Below are positions 7,221 to 14,542 of a stretch of 26,947 nucleotides of DNA, piece after piece. The notes below the pieces were generated by a model. The model was not told the origin of the DNA and did not search any database. It saw only the letters and a program-made list of their open reading frames with translations. How positions within the stretch are numbered: position 1 is the stretch's first letter; every line of letters begins with the position of its first letter. This stretch comes from Aestuarierythrobacter sp037968495 (GTDB lineage: Bacteria; Pseudomonadota; Alphaproteobacteria; Sphingomonadales; Sphingomonadaceae), in contig JBBKVP010000025.1 of assembly GCA_037968495.1 (NCBI GenBank), positions 1 to 26,947 of the forward strand, in the 5' to 3' direction. A program made the position numbers and the translations under genes.

Positions 7221-8192
7221 TCAGATTTCGAAGCTGACCATCTTGGCCATTATGAATGCGCCAAGGCTCATCCAAACCATCCCGCCAAGGCCGACTGCGA
7301 TCAGACGATCCTCGTAGAAGAAGCCGCCAATGTAGTTGGGGTTGATCCACCAGATCATGATGAACACGATGAAGGGCAGGGCGCCTACGATGTAGGCAGA
7401 CGCTTTGGATTCCGAGCTCATCGCGCGGATCTTGAGCTTCATTTGCATACGTTTACGCAGCACATCGGAGAGGTTCGACAGCGTTTCGGCGAGGTTACCA
7501 CCGGTTTCGCGCTGAATTGCCAGTGTGATGCAGAAGAAGTTGAATTCTGGAATGCCCAAGCGGTCGGCGGTCTCCTGGAGGGCTTCGTCCATTGTCCGGC
7601 CGATCCGGATGCGTTCGGTAATACGTTTGAATTCCACGCCCACGGGGCCGTCGACTTCGGATGATACGATCGTCAGTGTCTCGGTCACCGGCAAGCCGGA
7701 GCGCAGGCCGCGCACTAGCAACTCTATGGCATCGGGGAATTTTGCGTTGAACTGGTTCGTCCGCTTACCCATCAGGAACTTCACGATCATATGCGGGATA
7801 CCCGCGCCGAATATGGCGCCAACTCCGAGCGACAGCAATACGGCGCCAGATTTCAGATACATGATGACAGTGATTGTCAGCGCAATGCCGAGCGAAGCGT
7901 ATATATACTGCGACACGGTCCATGACTTGCCGGTCCGGTCAAGACGAACCGCCAGCGCGTCAACACGCGAGCCCGAGCCTGCGACAGTGCGCGCTTTTGG
8001 CTTACGAGCGGCAATCGCCTTCTTAAGCTGCGATTCGACTTTGGTGTCGGTGCTATCGGAATGGCGGAAGCGCATAGCCTCCAGCCGGCGTTGGGCTTCT
8101 TTGCCTGCGGATGGGCCTGCAAAGGCCACAAAACACAAGACCAGAATGGCCATGATTCCGCCGCCGATCAGCAATAGCTGTAGAATGCTCAT
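7221..8192 (-). CDS. tadB: Tad pilus inner-membrane platform protein TadB
   Basis: This 323-residue F-family platform protein is the partner of TadC. It has an N-terminal span (residues 3-25), a basic cytoplasmic stretch ending KPKARTVAGSG, and a paired span around residues 95-140. The T2SSF domain then holds FPDAIELLVRGLRSGLPVTE, TMDEALQETADRLGIPE and IQRETGGNLAETLSNLSDVL, the usual TadB signatures. Two C-terminal spans end the protein. The start at 8192 is preferred over the in-frame start at 8252 because the protein then opens with a membrane span, and AAGGAAAGG lies within about 20 nt upstream. It follows cpaE by 92 bp of structured sequence with no cpaF/tadA gene between them. Confidence 0.92.
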   Translation of the reverse strand: MSILQLLLIGGGIMAILVLCFVAFAGPSAGKEAQRRLEAMRFRHSDSTDTKVESQLKKAIAARKPKARTVAGSGSRVDALAVRLDRTGKSWTVSQYIYASLGIALTITVIMYLKSGAVLLSLGVGAIFGAGIPHMIVKFLMGKRTNQFNAKFPDAIELLVRGLRSGLPVTETLTIVSSEVDGPVGVEFKRITERIRIGRTMDEALQETADRLGIPEFNFFCITLAIQRETGGNLAETLSNLSDVLRKRMQMKLKIRAMSSESKASAYIVGALPFIVFIMIWWINPNYIGGFFYEDRLIAVGLGGMVWMSLGAFIMAKMVSFEI

Positions 8193-8232
8193 GCTCTTGG
8201 TCTCGCCTTTCCTTAGCTCGCTGGTCCCATGA

Positions 8233-8269
8233 TGCCCGCTCGGGTGACCCACCGATTAGCCGGCGGGCA
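8233..8269 (-). promoter_or_regulatory. Structured cpaE-tadB intercistronic element
   Basis: TGCCCGC (8233-8239) and GCGGGCA (8263-8269) pair as a 7-bp outer stem. Inside it a GGGT/ACCC pairing and a CCG/CGG pairing are possible, giving a branched fold in the cpaE-tadB mRNA. It may be a processing or stability element that sets different expression of the two genes, or the remains of a lost gene. No run of T follows, so it is not a standard terminator. Confidence 0.35.
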
Positions 8270-8284
8270 CCCTTGCAGAAATCA

Positions 8285-9562
8285 TCAGGCGTCAGCTGGA
8301 GCCTTGTCCTTCTTCTTCGCAAGCAACGACTTCAGGTCGAAGCTGCCGAGCAGCGACTTCTTGGCCGGCTGCGCATCATTCTCACCTTCTTCCGACGCGC
8401 CGAGCACGGCATGGGCGATCTTTTTGATCTCGCCGCCAGCCTTGGTCGAGCGGTTGGCATCGGCGAATGTCTGGCCAAGTTTGGCTGCATTCGACGCTGA
8501 CTTTACGTCGTAAGGAATTGAGAAGTCGATTTTGCGTTCGATCGATGCTTCGAAGTCACCCTTGCTGATTTCGGCCGTGCCCGACTGGACCTTATTGGCC
8601 ACGATGATCGGTTTTGCATGCGGAGCGTTCGTCTTCAGCCATGACAGGATACGAATCGTGTCACGGGCGGAGGCCAGCGTCATTTCCGTTGCCAGCATCA
8701 CAACGTTCACGTCGTTCATCAAGTTCGGGAAATTGATCAGCATGTTTCGCGGCATATCAATGATCGTCATTTCAAACGCTTGGCGGAATTCTTCCTCCAG
8801 TTGCATGAATGCCGAACCATCGGTCATCAGCGGTGCATTGATCGGTGCCTCTGCCGACAGGATCGCCAGATTATCGTTCGCACGGATCATGGCGCGCTCG
8901 ATAAACAGGCCGTCAATCCGGCTGGGATTGTCGATCGCATCGGTCAGGCCGCGGCCCGGTTCGAGGTCGAGCGACAATGCGCCAGTGCCGAAGTGCACAT
9001 CGAGATCCAGCAATGCGGTTGGCATGCCGTGATCGGCGCTAAAGAGCCATGCGAGCGATGTCGCAAGGGTCGATGCCCCGACGCCGCCGCGCGTTCCGAC
9101 GATAGCTGTCGAAATGTGCTTCTTAGCCTGATCAGGATCGGCATTCTTAGGGGCCGAAAATACAGCCTGAGCCTGCGTAAGCGCATCACGAACCTGGCCA
9201 GCTGAAAGCGGCTTAAGCAGGTAGTCGTGGATGCCGCTGGCAACCAGATCGCGATAAAGGCGTACGTCATTGACCTGGCCCACGGCGATAACCACCGTAC
9301 CCGGCTCGCAGACTTCTGCCAGCGCGTTGATGTCATTCAGCGGATCACCGCTCTCCGACAGATCAACCATCAGGATGTTAGGACTGGCGCTGACGGACAG
9401 CGACTGGACTGCGTTACGCAGGCCGCCCTTGTTGCACTTTTCAGGCTGCCAGCCGAGTTCGATAGCGACTGGACGCAAAACGTCGAGTGCCGCTTCGTCG
9501 CAGATATAGGCAGCGAATGGATCGCGGTTGCCTGCTGCGCCTGGTTTCCAAGGAGCGTTCAT
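8285..9562 (-). CDS. cpaE: Pilus assembly ATPase-like protein CpaE (TadZ family)
   Basis: This 425-residue protein acts in localising the Tad pilus machine at the pole. Residues about 15-135 look like a response-regulator receiver: Asp67 in LMVDLSESGDP at the usual phosphoacceptor position, and Lys118-Pro119 in LLKPLSAGQV. Residues about 150-390 are a ParA/MinD-like domain. Its Walker A region, GTRGGVGASTLATS (156-169), lacks both lysines of the KGGxGK signature, as far as I recall a feature of this subfamily. LLDLDVHFGTGALSLDL is the switch/Walker A' region and MTIIDMPRN the Walker B-like segment. The C-terminal tail is rich in lysine. A strong AAGGAGG ribosome site lies in the 3' end of cpaD, and the gap between the genes is 2 bp. 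Confidence 0.93.
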   Translation of the reverse strand: MNAPWKPGAAGNRDPFAAYICDEAALDVLRPVAIELGWQPEKCNKGGLRNAVQSLSVSASPNILMVDLSESGDPLNDINALAEVCEPGTVVIAVGQVNDVRLYRDLVASGIHDYLLKPLSAGQVRDALTQAQAVFSAPKNADPDQAKKHISTAIVGTRGGVGASTLATSLAWLFSADHGMPTALLDLDVHFGTGALSLDLEPGRGLTDAIDNPSRIDGLFIERAMIRANDNLAILSAEAPINAPLMTDGSAFMQLEEEFRQAFEMTIIDMPRNMLINFPNLMNDVNVVMLATEMTLASARDTIRILSWLKTNAPHAKPIIVANKVQSGTAEISKGDFEASIERKIDFSIPYDVKSASNAAKLGQTFADANRSTKAGGEIKKIAHAVLGASEEGENDAQPAKKSLLGSFDLKSLLAKKKDKAPADA

Positions 9563-9564
9563 GA

Positions 9565-10221
9565 TTAGCTACCTCCTTCGGTGGAGCTGGGTGCCTTGAG
9601 TTCACCGTTGCCGGTCGGAGCTTTGTCGCGATAGGTCTGGATGGCTTTGTTCGAGCTCATGATTACCGTCTCGCCGGTGCCGGTGGCACCATTGATCAGA
9701 TGTTCCGGATCAGCGACCATCGCAGCAAGGTTGCCGTTGATGGCACAGCCGTAACCGGGTGAGGTCTTGTTGCTGTAATTGCGGTCGGACTTCTTGCTCC
9801 AGTTGGGGCAACCCGGGACCGATGCGGTCGAACGGGTCACGACAACGCGGGTGAAGCCGGGATCGACATAACCTGCCGTTACGGGCGCACCTTCGCTGAC
9901 CAACAGGCCATAGCGTGAAGCCAATGCCTGAACTGATTCAACGGTGGAACCGCTAGCCATCGGATCATCGATGGCGATACGGTCACCATAACCAAGGTCC
10001 ATGGCTTCGAACCAGCTTGCCAAACGGCGCTGTTCGCTAATCGGCAGGCCGCCGGCACCCGATTGCACGTCGAGCGTGTAATTGGTGCGTTCGACAACCG
10101 GCTGGTTAACACTGTTAACACTGCGGTTAGCAGACATGGCAGCTCCGCCGTTGCAGCCACTAAGGACTAGCCCCATTGAAATGGCGAGAGCAGTCGCCGC
10201 TTTAGTTTTTATAGCGATCAT
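9565..10221 (-). CDS. cpaD: Pilus assembly lipoprotein CpaD
   Basis: This 218-residue predicted lipoprotein is thought to assist the CpaC secretin at the outer membrane. The signal sequence ends in the lipobox LVLSGC, with the lipidated Cys at residue 23. CpaD-family features follow: YTLDVQSGAGGLPISEQRRL near residue 70, then RVVVTRSTASVPGCPNWSKK and YGCAINGNLAAMVADPEHLI, whose two cysteines may form a disulfide. I chose the ATG at 10221 over the in-frame GTG at 10230: GGAAAGG lies 8 nt before the ATG but directly abuts the GTG. It lies 17 bp after cpaC and 2 bp before cpaE. Confidence 0.92.
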   Translation of the reverse strand: MIAIKTKAATALAISMGLVLSGCNGGAAMSANRSVNSVNQPVVERTNYTLDVQSGAGGLPISEQRRLASWFEAMDLGYGDRIAIDDPMASGSTVESVQALASRYGLLVSEGAPVTAGYVDPGFTRVVVTRSTASVPGCPNWSKKSDRNYSNKTSPGYGCAINGNLAAMVADPEHLINGATGTGETVIMSSNKAIQTYRDKAPTGNGELKAPSSTEGGS

Positions 10222-10238
10222 GATGTTCACCTTTCCAA

Positions 10239-11798
10239 TTAGAAGCTAAAGCCGGGAGTGGCAGGCTTAGCTGCCGCTTGACGGTCTTTTTTGCGGTCCT
10301 CGGGCTCACCCTGACGGTCCGCGTCCTGATCTGCCGCGCTCACTTCAGGGTTCGGCGCATTGTCCGAACTTGCTGTGGGCTTGGGCCGGTCGCCGCCTGT
10401 TTCACCGTCTTGATCCATGAACTGGATGGAGCGTTGGAATTCAGTCGGGGCGTTGTACCCGTCGGTTGGCAGTTTTATGTCGTTCGCATTGACCGGGTTT
10501 ACCAGATACGGCGTAACCACGATCACCAGCTCGGTTTCGCCCCTGCGGAACGACGTCGAGCGGAACAGATTGCCCAGAATTGGCAGGTCGCCAACGCCAG
10601 GGGTCTTGTCGATCGAGTTTTGCGCATTGTTTGACATCAGGCCAGCGATCATGAAGCTCTGGCCGGAGCCGAGTTCAACGGTCGTTTCTGCGCGGCGGAT
10701 CGTAAGTGCTGGAACCTGGAAGCCGTTGAGCGTTACTGCGCCTTGGCTAGAGAGTTCCGACACTTCCGGACGAACACGGATCGAAATGCGGCCATTGGCC
10801 AAAACTGTTGGCGTGTATGCCAGGCTGACACCGAATTTCTTATATTCGATCGATGTCGTGCCGAGGCCCTGACTGACCGGAATGGGATATTCGCCGCCTG
10901 CAAGGAAGTCTGCTGTTTCGCCCGACAGAGCGGTCAGATTTGGCTGCGACAACGTCGTTACCAAGCCTTCACGTTCCGCAAGATCCAGCGCGCCGGCCAG
11001 ATCGAGACCAAGAAAACGTCCAAGGCCAGCAATCGTCGAGCCGGTGCTGTTTGCAGTTACTACCGTCGTGCCCTCGGATCCTTCGGTCACTCCACCCCAT
11101 GCACCGCCAACACCGGCGGTGTTGCCAGCTCCATCGACACTGTATTGCGGGAAGGCCCCGCGGCCCGTTCCAACACTAAAACGGAAGCCGCCGGTTGAAT
11201 CGAAGCTTGCCAAGTTGGAACCGATTTCACGGATCCAAGAGCGGCTGACTTCAGCGAAGCGCACCTGCAGGTTGACCTGCAGCGGTGTCGCCATTTTCAG
11301 GCGACTAATCACGTTGGTGTCTTCACCAACGAATGCAGAGACAAGGCGCTCGGCCTCGGCTGCATCTTCTGGTGCGGCAACAGTGCCAGTCAGCAGAACA
11401 GTGTTCGTGCCCATGGTGGCTACCGAAATTTTCGCTTCGGGCATTGCCAGGTTCAGCATTTGATCCACGCTGTCGAGGTTCGAACCGACGCGGATATTTG
11501 CTGACCAGATGATATCGCCGGCCGAGTTGCTGGCGTAGACAGTTGTCTCACCGCCCGCCTTGCCGAAGATATACAGCTGGCGCTGCGACTTTACCTGCAC
11601 ATCCGCAACGGCATCATTGGCGACGAAGATGTCGGCCATTGATCCTGGTACTGTGACTAGCTCGCCGCGGCCGATTGATAGGACGAGGTCCTGAGCCGGC
11701 TTACGAACGGATTGTGCGTGTGCTGTGCCGGTTATAAAACCGGAAAGCGGTGTGATCGCGATGCTGGCGAGCAGCGTGGTTGCGAACAGGCGTTTCAT
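10239..11798 (-). CDS. cpaC: Tad pilus outer-membrane secretin CpaC (RcpA)
   Basis: This 519-residue secretin forms the outer-membrane pore of the Flp pilus. In order: a signal peptide ending TAHAQS (residues about 1-30), and a pilus N-terminal domain with DLVLSIGRGELVTVPGSMAD and QRQLYIFGKAGGETTVYAS. Then a BON-like domain with NTVLLTGTVAAPEDAAEAER, and the secretin core starting LQVNLQVRFAEVSRSWIREI. The core includes LSQPNLTALSGETADFLAGG and ends ETELVIVVTPYLVNPVN. A low-complexity tail rich in Asp, Glu, Arg and Lys follows. The start at 11798 is preferred over the in-frame start at 11858, because AAGGGG lies 7 nt upstream and the protein then begins with a clean signal peptide. Confidence 0.94.
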   Translation of the reverse strand: MKRLFATTLLASIAITPLSGFITGTAHAQSVRKPAQDLVLSIGRGELVTVPGSMADIFVANDAVADVQVKSQRQLYIFGKAGGETTVYASNSAGDIIWSANIRVGSNLDSVDQMLNLAMPEAKISVATMGTNTVLLTGTVAAPEDAAEAERLVSAFVGEDTNVISRLKMATPLQVNLQVRFAEVSRSWIREIGSNLASFDSTGGFRFSVGTGRGAFPQYSVDGAGNTAGVGGAWGGVTEGSEGTTVVTANSTGSTIAGLGRFLGLDLAGALDLAEREGLVTTLSQPNLTALSGETADFLAGGEYPIPVSQGLGTTSIEYKKFGVSLAYTPTVLANGRISIRVRPEVSELSSQGAVTLNGFQVPALTIRRAETTVELGSGQSFMIAGLMSNNAQNSIDKTPGVGDLPILGNLFRSTSFRRGETELVIVVTPYLVNPVNANDIKLPTDGYNAPTEFQRSIQFMDQDGETGGDRPKPTASSDNAPNPEVSAADQDADRQGEPEDRKKDRQAAAKPATPGFSF

Positions 11799-11859
11799 TG
11801 ACTTGCCCCTTTGGGTATTACCGGCGTGGACGCTGACGAATTCGTTACGGATAGCCATC

Positions 11860-12885
11860 TTATTTGCCCCCCACTGGTACTTCGGTGGTCTGCTTGCCGC
11901 GGGTCACGCGGACAGTTGGTGTCCGTGCGACAGGCGTGCTCTGTGTACCGGTTGTACGAGCAGCCGGGACGCCGATGGCAGGCTGTGTATATGTCTGCCG
12001 AGGCGCTTCGCTTTTCTCAGCTGGAATGGTGCTGCGCTGGAAGCGTGAAACATCACCGCCGGTTACATAAGTCGACTTGCTGTCATTCGGACGGGCCATA
12101 GCCTCGCGAAGGATAGCTTCCTCTTCTTCCTTGGAAGCGCCTTCGGGCACGGATACTTCACCCGCAGCGATGGCACGTTCCAATTCCACCTGACTATCAG
12201 CCAACGACCGTAGCGACAGGCTGAGCGTACCGATGGTCTGGGCCACGGCGATCTTTTCAGCGATGCGCGGTGTAGCTTCGAGCGTCACAGTGCGGAAAGC
12301 GCGAACAACGGTCTTGCCTTCAACGATTTCCTGTTCGGTCGACTGGTCAGTCGCCAGAACGCGAAGGTTGCGAAGAACGGTTTCGGATGTCTTGAGCGCC
12401 GCGCCGCTGTCACCCTTCACAGATTGCGTAAGGACGAGGTCGATGCGGTCACCCGGGAAGACAAAGCCGGCAACGCCGGTCTTGGCCGACACCGGCACCG
12501 TAACGGCGCGCATGCCTGGGCCAAGCGCCGCAGCAAGGAACCCGCGGTCGCCGGGTTGAACAAGTGCGCCCTGCGTTACAGGCTCACCAGCAGTCACACC
12601 GTAGCGGACAACCGTGCCGATCAGCTTGGACATATCTGCTTCGCCATCGATGAAGTAGGCGTCCTGCACCATCTCTTTAGGCCATTTCTGGAACCCGATG
12701 GCATCTGCCGTAATGATTGTGCCGACCGGCAACGCACGCTGCGCAACCAGGACACTGGGCCCCCCTGACACTGCGGCTTCTACCGTAGGAGCCGAAGCTC
12801 CGGCGAACATGCTCCGTGCAGCCAAGGCTGTACCGATCGCAATGACCAGCGCCCCCAGCAACAAAATCAGCTTCTTCCTGTCCAT
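11860..12885 (-). CDS. cpaB: Flp pilus assembly protein CpaB (RcpC)
   Basis: This 341-residue periplasmic protein is anchored by an N-terminal span (LILLLGALVIAIGTALAA after MDRKK) and is thought to modulate the CpaC pore. An SAF domain begins near residue 45 (VLVAQRALPVGTIITADAIG) and continues through VVRYGVTAGEPVTQGALVQP. The RcpC/CpaB-type beta-rich domain follows, with MRAVTVPVSAKTGVAGFVFP then GDRIDLVLTQ, and FRTVTLEATPRIAEKIAVAQ. The C-terminal third is low complexity, rich in Thr, Pro and Arg, and probably disordered. AAGGGG and AAGGG lie just upstream of the ATG. It follows cpaA by 109 bp. Confidence 0.93.
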   Translation of the reverse strand: MDRKKLILLLGALVIAIGTALAARSMFAGASAPTVEAAVSGGPSVLVAQRALPVGTIITADAIGFQKWPKEMVQDAYFIDGEADMSKLIGTVVRYGVTAGEPVTQGALVQPGDRGFLAAALGPGMRAVTVPVSAKTGVAGFVFPGDRIDLVLTQSVKGDSGAALKTSETVLRNLRVLATDQSTEQEIVEGKTVVRAFRTVTLEATPRIAEKIAVAQTIGTLSLSLRSLADSQVELERAIAAGEVSVPEGASKEEEEAILREAMARPNDSKSTYVTGGDVSRFQRSTIPAEKSEAPRQTYTQPAIGVPAARTTGTQSTPVARTPTVRVTRGKQTTEVPVGGK

Positions 12886-12909
12886 GGCCCTTAAGCCCCC
12901 TTAAATTCA

Positions 12910-12924
12910 CCGGCCCCGTGCCGG
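12910..12924 (-). promoter_or_regulatory. Hairpin in the cpaA-cpaB gap
   Basis: CCGGC (12910-12914) and GCCGG (12920-12924) form a 5-bp GC stem with a 5-nt loop, 25-39 nt before the cpaB start codon. The 109-bp gap holds no gene. The stem is followed by AT-rich sequence in the transcript, so partial attenuation between cpaA and cpaB is possible, but the evidence is slight. Confidence 0.3.
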
Positions 12925-12994
12925 AATTGGATTGATGCCCTCAGTAAGAGCAAAGTGGTTAAAATCAGGTTCACCCCGACAACTCAGTGCAAAT

Positions 12995-13477
12995 TCAAAC
13001 GCTGCCAGTTGCTGCCGGGAAGTAGTTAAATCCGAGCACCCAAAGGCCGCCCGATGCGATTGCCACCCCGTAAGGAATGGCGATCTTGTCTTTCCTGCGG
13101 CGCATGATGTGCCAGCCGCCCACGACAATCGTCAGAATGCCGCCAACAACTGCCATCACGAACAGCAGGGTTAAGAATGACTTGGGATCGATCCACAGAG
13201 CGAGCGCGGTCAGCAACTTCACGTCGCCTCCGCCCATCCAGCCAACTGCGAACAGACCGGCGAACACTGCAAATGCCGCAATTGCGACACCGAACTGCAT
13301 GGCGACTTCAGGCCATAGCGACAGGCCGCTAGCCCACCAGAACAGCGGCGCAGCAAGCGCAATCGAAAGGTTCAGCCAATTGTCGATCTGGCGCCGACGG
13401 ATGTCGGTGAACGCTGCAAACAGCAGCGCAATTGCCAAGGCAATAAGCAGTCCGTATTGGAAATTCTCAACTTGCAT
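12995..13477 (-). CDS. cpaA: Prepilin peptidase CpaA (TadV, A24 family)
   Basis: This 160-residue integral-membrane aspartic peptidase cleaves Flp prepilin at the inner membrane. The two catalytic aspartates are in the expected places: Asp25 in FTDIRRRQIDNWLN and Asp85 in GWMGGGDVKLLTAL, the GxGD motif. IPYGVAIASGGL near the C-terminus is also typical. Four to five hydrophobic spans fill the rest. The protein is short, as usual for TadV/CpaA, which lacks the methylase domain of PilD. GGGGG lies 5 nt before the ATG. It is the first gene of the pilus run, divergent from the hydrolase, and no flp pilin gene precedes it here. Confidence 0.93.
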   Translation of the reverse strand: MQVENFQYGLLIALAIALLFAAFTDIRRRQIDNWLNLSIALAAPLFWWASGLSLWPEVAMQFGVAIAAFAVFAGLFAVGWMGGGDVKLLTALALWIDPKSFLTLLFVMAVVGGILTIVVGGWHIMRRRKDKIAIPYGVAIASGGLWVLGFNYFPAATGSV

Positions 13478-13544
13478 TTAAGCCCCCAGGGTCCCCTTGG
13501 AGGCTGTGCTACACAGTATGGCTTACCAAATAGTAACCAACCGC

Positions 13545-13550
13545 AGGAGG
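13545..13550 (+). promoter_or_regulatory. Shine-Dalgarno AGGAGG with no ATG/GTG/TTG in the hydrolase frame
   Basis: AGGAGG at 13545-13550 is the only strong ribosome site before the hydrolase. At ideal spacing (5 nt) the hydrolase frame has ATT at 13556. The ATG at 13551 abuts the site and is in another frame. The only conventional start codons in the hydrolase frame upstream of the conserved region are TTG at 13457 and 13472, both inside the start of divergent cpaA and without ribosome sites. Confidence 0.55.
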
Positions 13551-13555
13551 ATGGC

Positions 13556-14539
13556 ATTAGCCAATCAGGAAAATCCCGTAATAACCCTATTAATAGCCCC
13601 ATCAATCGGCGAGAAATTCCTGCTGGCGTTGAGGAAACAATTTGGCGTGCTGCAGACGGCCATGAAATCCGCCGGATCGACTGGCCGCAGCGCACAGGCA
13701 CCTTGCGCGGATCGCTTTTATTCTTCCCGGGACGCGGTGATAATTACGAAAAGTATCTGGAATCGCTTGAAGAATGGGCGCTGGGAGGCTGGCGAGTAAC
13801 CGCCGCTGACTGGCGCGGTCAGGCTGGATCCGGGCGGTTGGCTGGTGATCCTGTGACCGGTCATATCGATGATTTTGAAACTTGGCTGCGCGATCTTGGC
13901 GATTTCTGGAAGCTCTGGAAATCAGAACGCGAAGGGCCACACGTTCTTGCCGGACATTCTATGGGCGGGCATCTTGTTTTACGCGGGCTCGCCGAAAAAT
14001 ATGTCGATCCTGATGCGATGGTCCTGTCGGCTCCGATGCTTGGTTTCATCGGGCGCTTGCCTACCGGTGTGATGCATGGCGGAGCACGGCTGCTCACCAA
14101 ACTAAAGGGCAATAAGACGCCGGCGTGGAAATGGAGCGAGAAGCCGGGCGAGATCCCCGAAGGGCGCGAAAGGCTGCTGACGCATGATGATGATCGCTAT
14201 GCGGATGAGCTGTTCTGGCGGCAGGAACGTCCGCAGCTCGTAATGGGACCGGGCAGCTGGGGCTGGGTGGAACGATCTTATGCGTCGACCCGCGCGCTGT
14301 TCGAACCGGGCGTTCTCGAATCAGTAGAAGCTCCGATCTATATGATCGCCACTACTAATGACAAGTTAGTGGCGTTTGAGGCTATCGCTGATGCGGTCCG
14401 GCGCCTTCCAAATGGTGAGCTGCTGCAGTTCGGTGATGAGGCGCGTCATGAAATACTACGCGAAGTAAATGCTGTTCGTGACCGGGCGATGGCGGGCGCC
14501 GCCGAATTTCTTGACCGGGTGGCTCCTGCCAAGAACTGA
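13556..14539 (+). CDS. Alpha/beta hydrolase, lysophospholipase-like
   Basis: This is a cytoplasmic serine hydrolase of about 327 residues if it starts at the ATT at 13556. The family hallmarks are the nucleophile elbow VLAGHSMGGHLVLRG (Ser135 on that numbering), the oxyanion region GSLLFFPGRGDNYEKYLESL, the acid region MIATTNDKLV and the histidine in GDEARHEILREV. The pattern matches PldB/monoacylglycerol lipase-like enzymes; the real substrate is unknown. The start is uncertain: see the Shine-Dalgarno entry. TTG at 13457 would give 360 residues but overlap cpaA, so I prefer ATT. The gene ends 3 bp before the FAD oxidoreductase, so the two are probably one transcript. Confidence 0.85.
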   Translation: MSQSGKSRNNPINSPINRREIPAGVEETIWRAADGHEIRRIDWPQRTGTLRGSLLFFPGRGDNYEKYLESLEEWALGGWRVTAADWRGQAGSGRLAGDPVTGHIDDFETWLRDLGDFWKLWKSEREGPHVLAGHSMGGHLVLRGLAEKYVDPDAMVLSAPMLGFIGRLPTGVMHGGARLLTKLKGNKTPAWKWSEKPGEIPEGRERLLTHDDDRYADELFWRQERPQLVMGPGSWGWVERSYASTRALFEPGVLESVEAPIYMIATTNDKLVAFEAIADAVRRLPNGELLQFGDEARHEILREVNAVRDRAMAGAAEFLDRVAPAKN

Positions 14540-14542
14540 CCG

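Noticed and set aside
13497..13799. 100-residue open frame with ATGs at 13518 and 13551, overlapping the hydrolase start
   Set aside because: It was considered as a frameshifted hydrolase N-terminus, but the hydrolase frame already reads like family sequence from about 13575, so the other frame is most likely a shadow.
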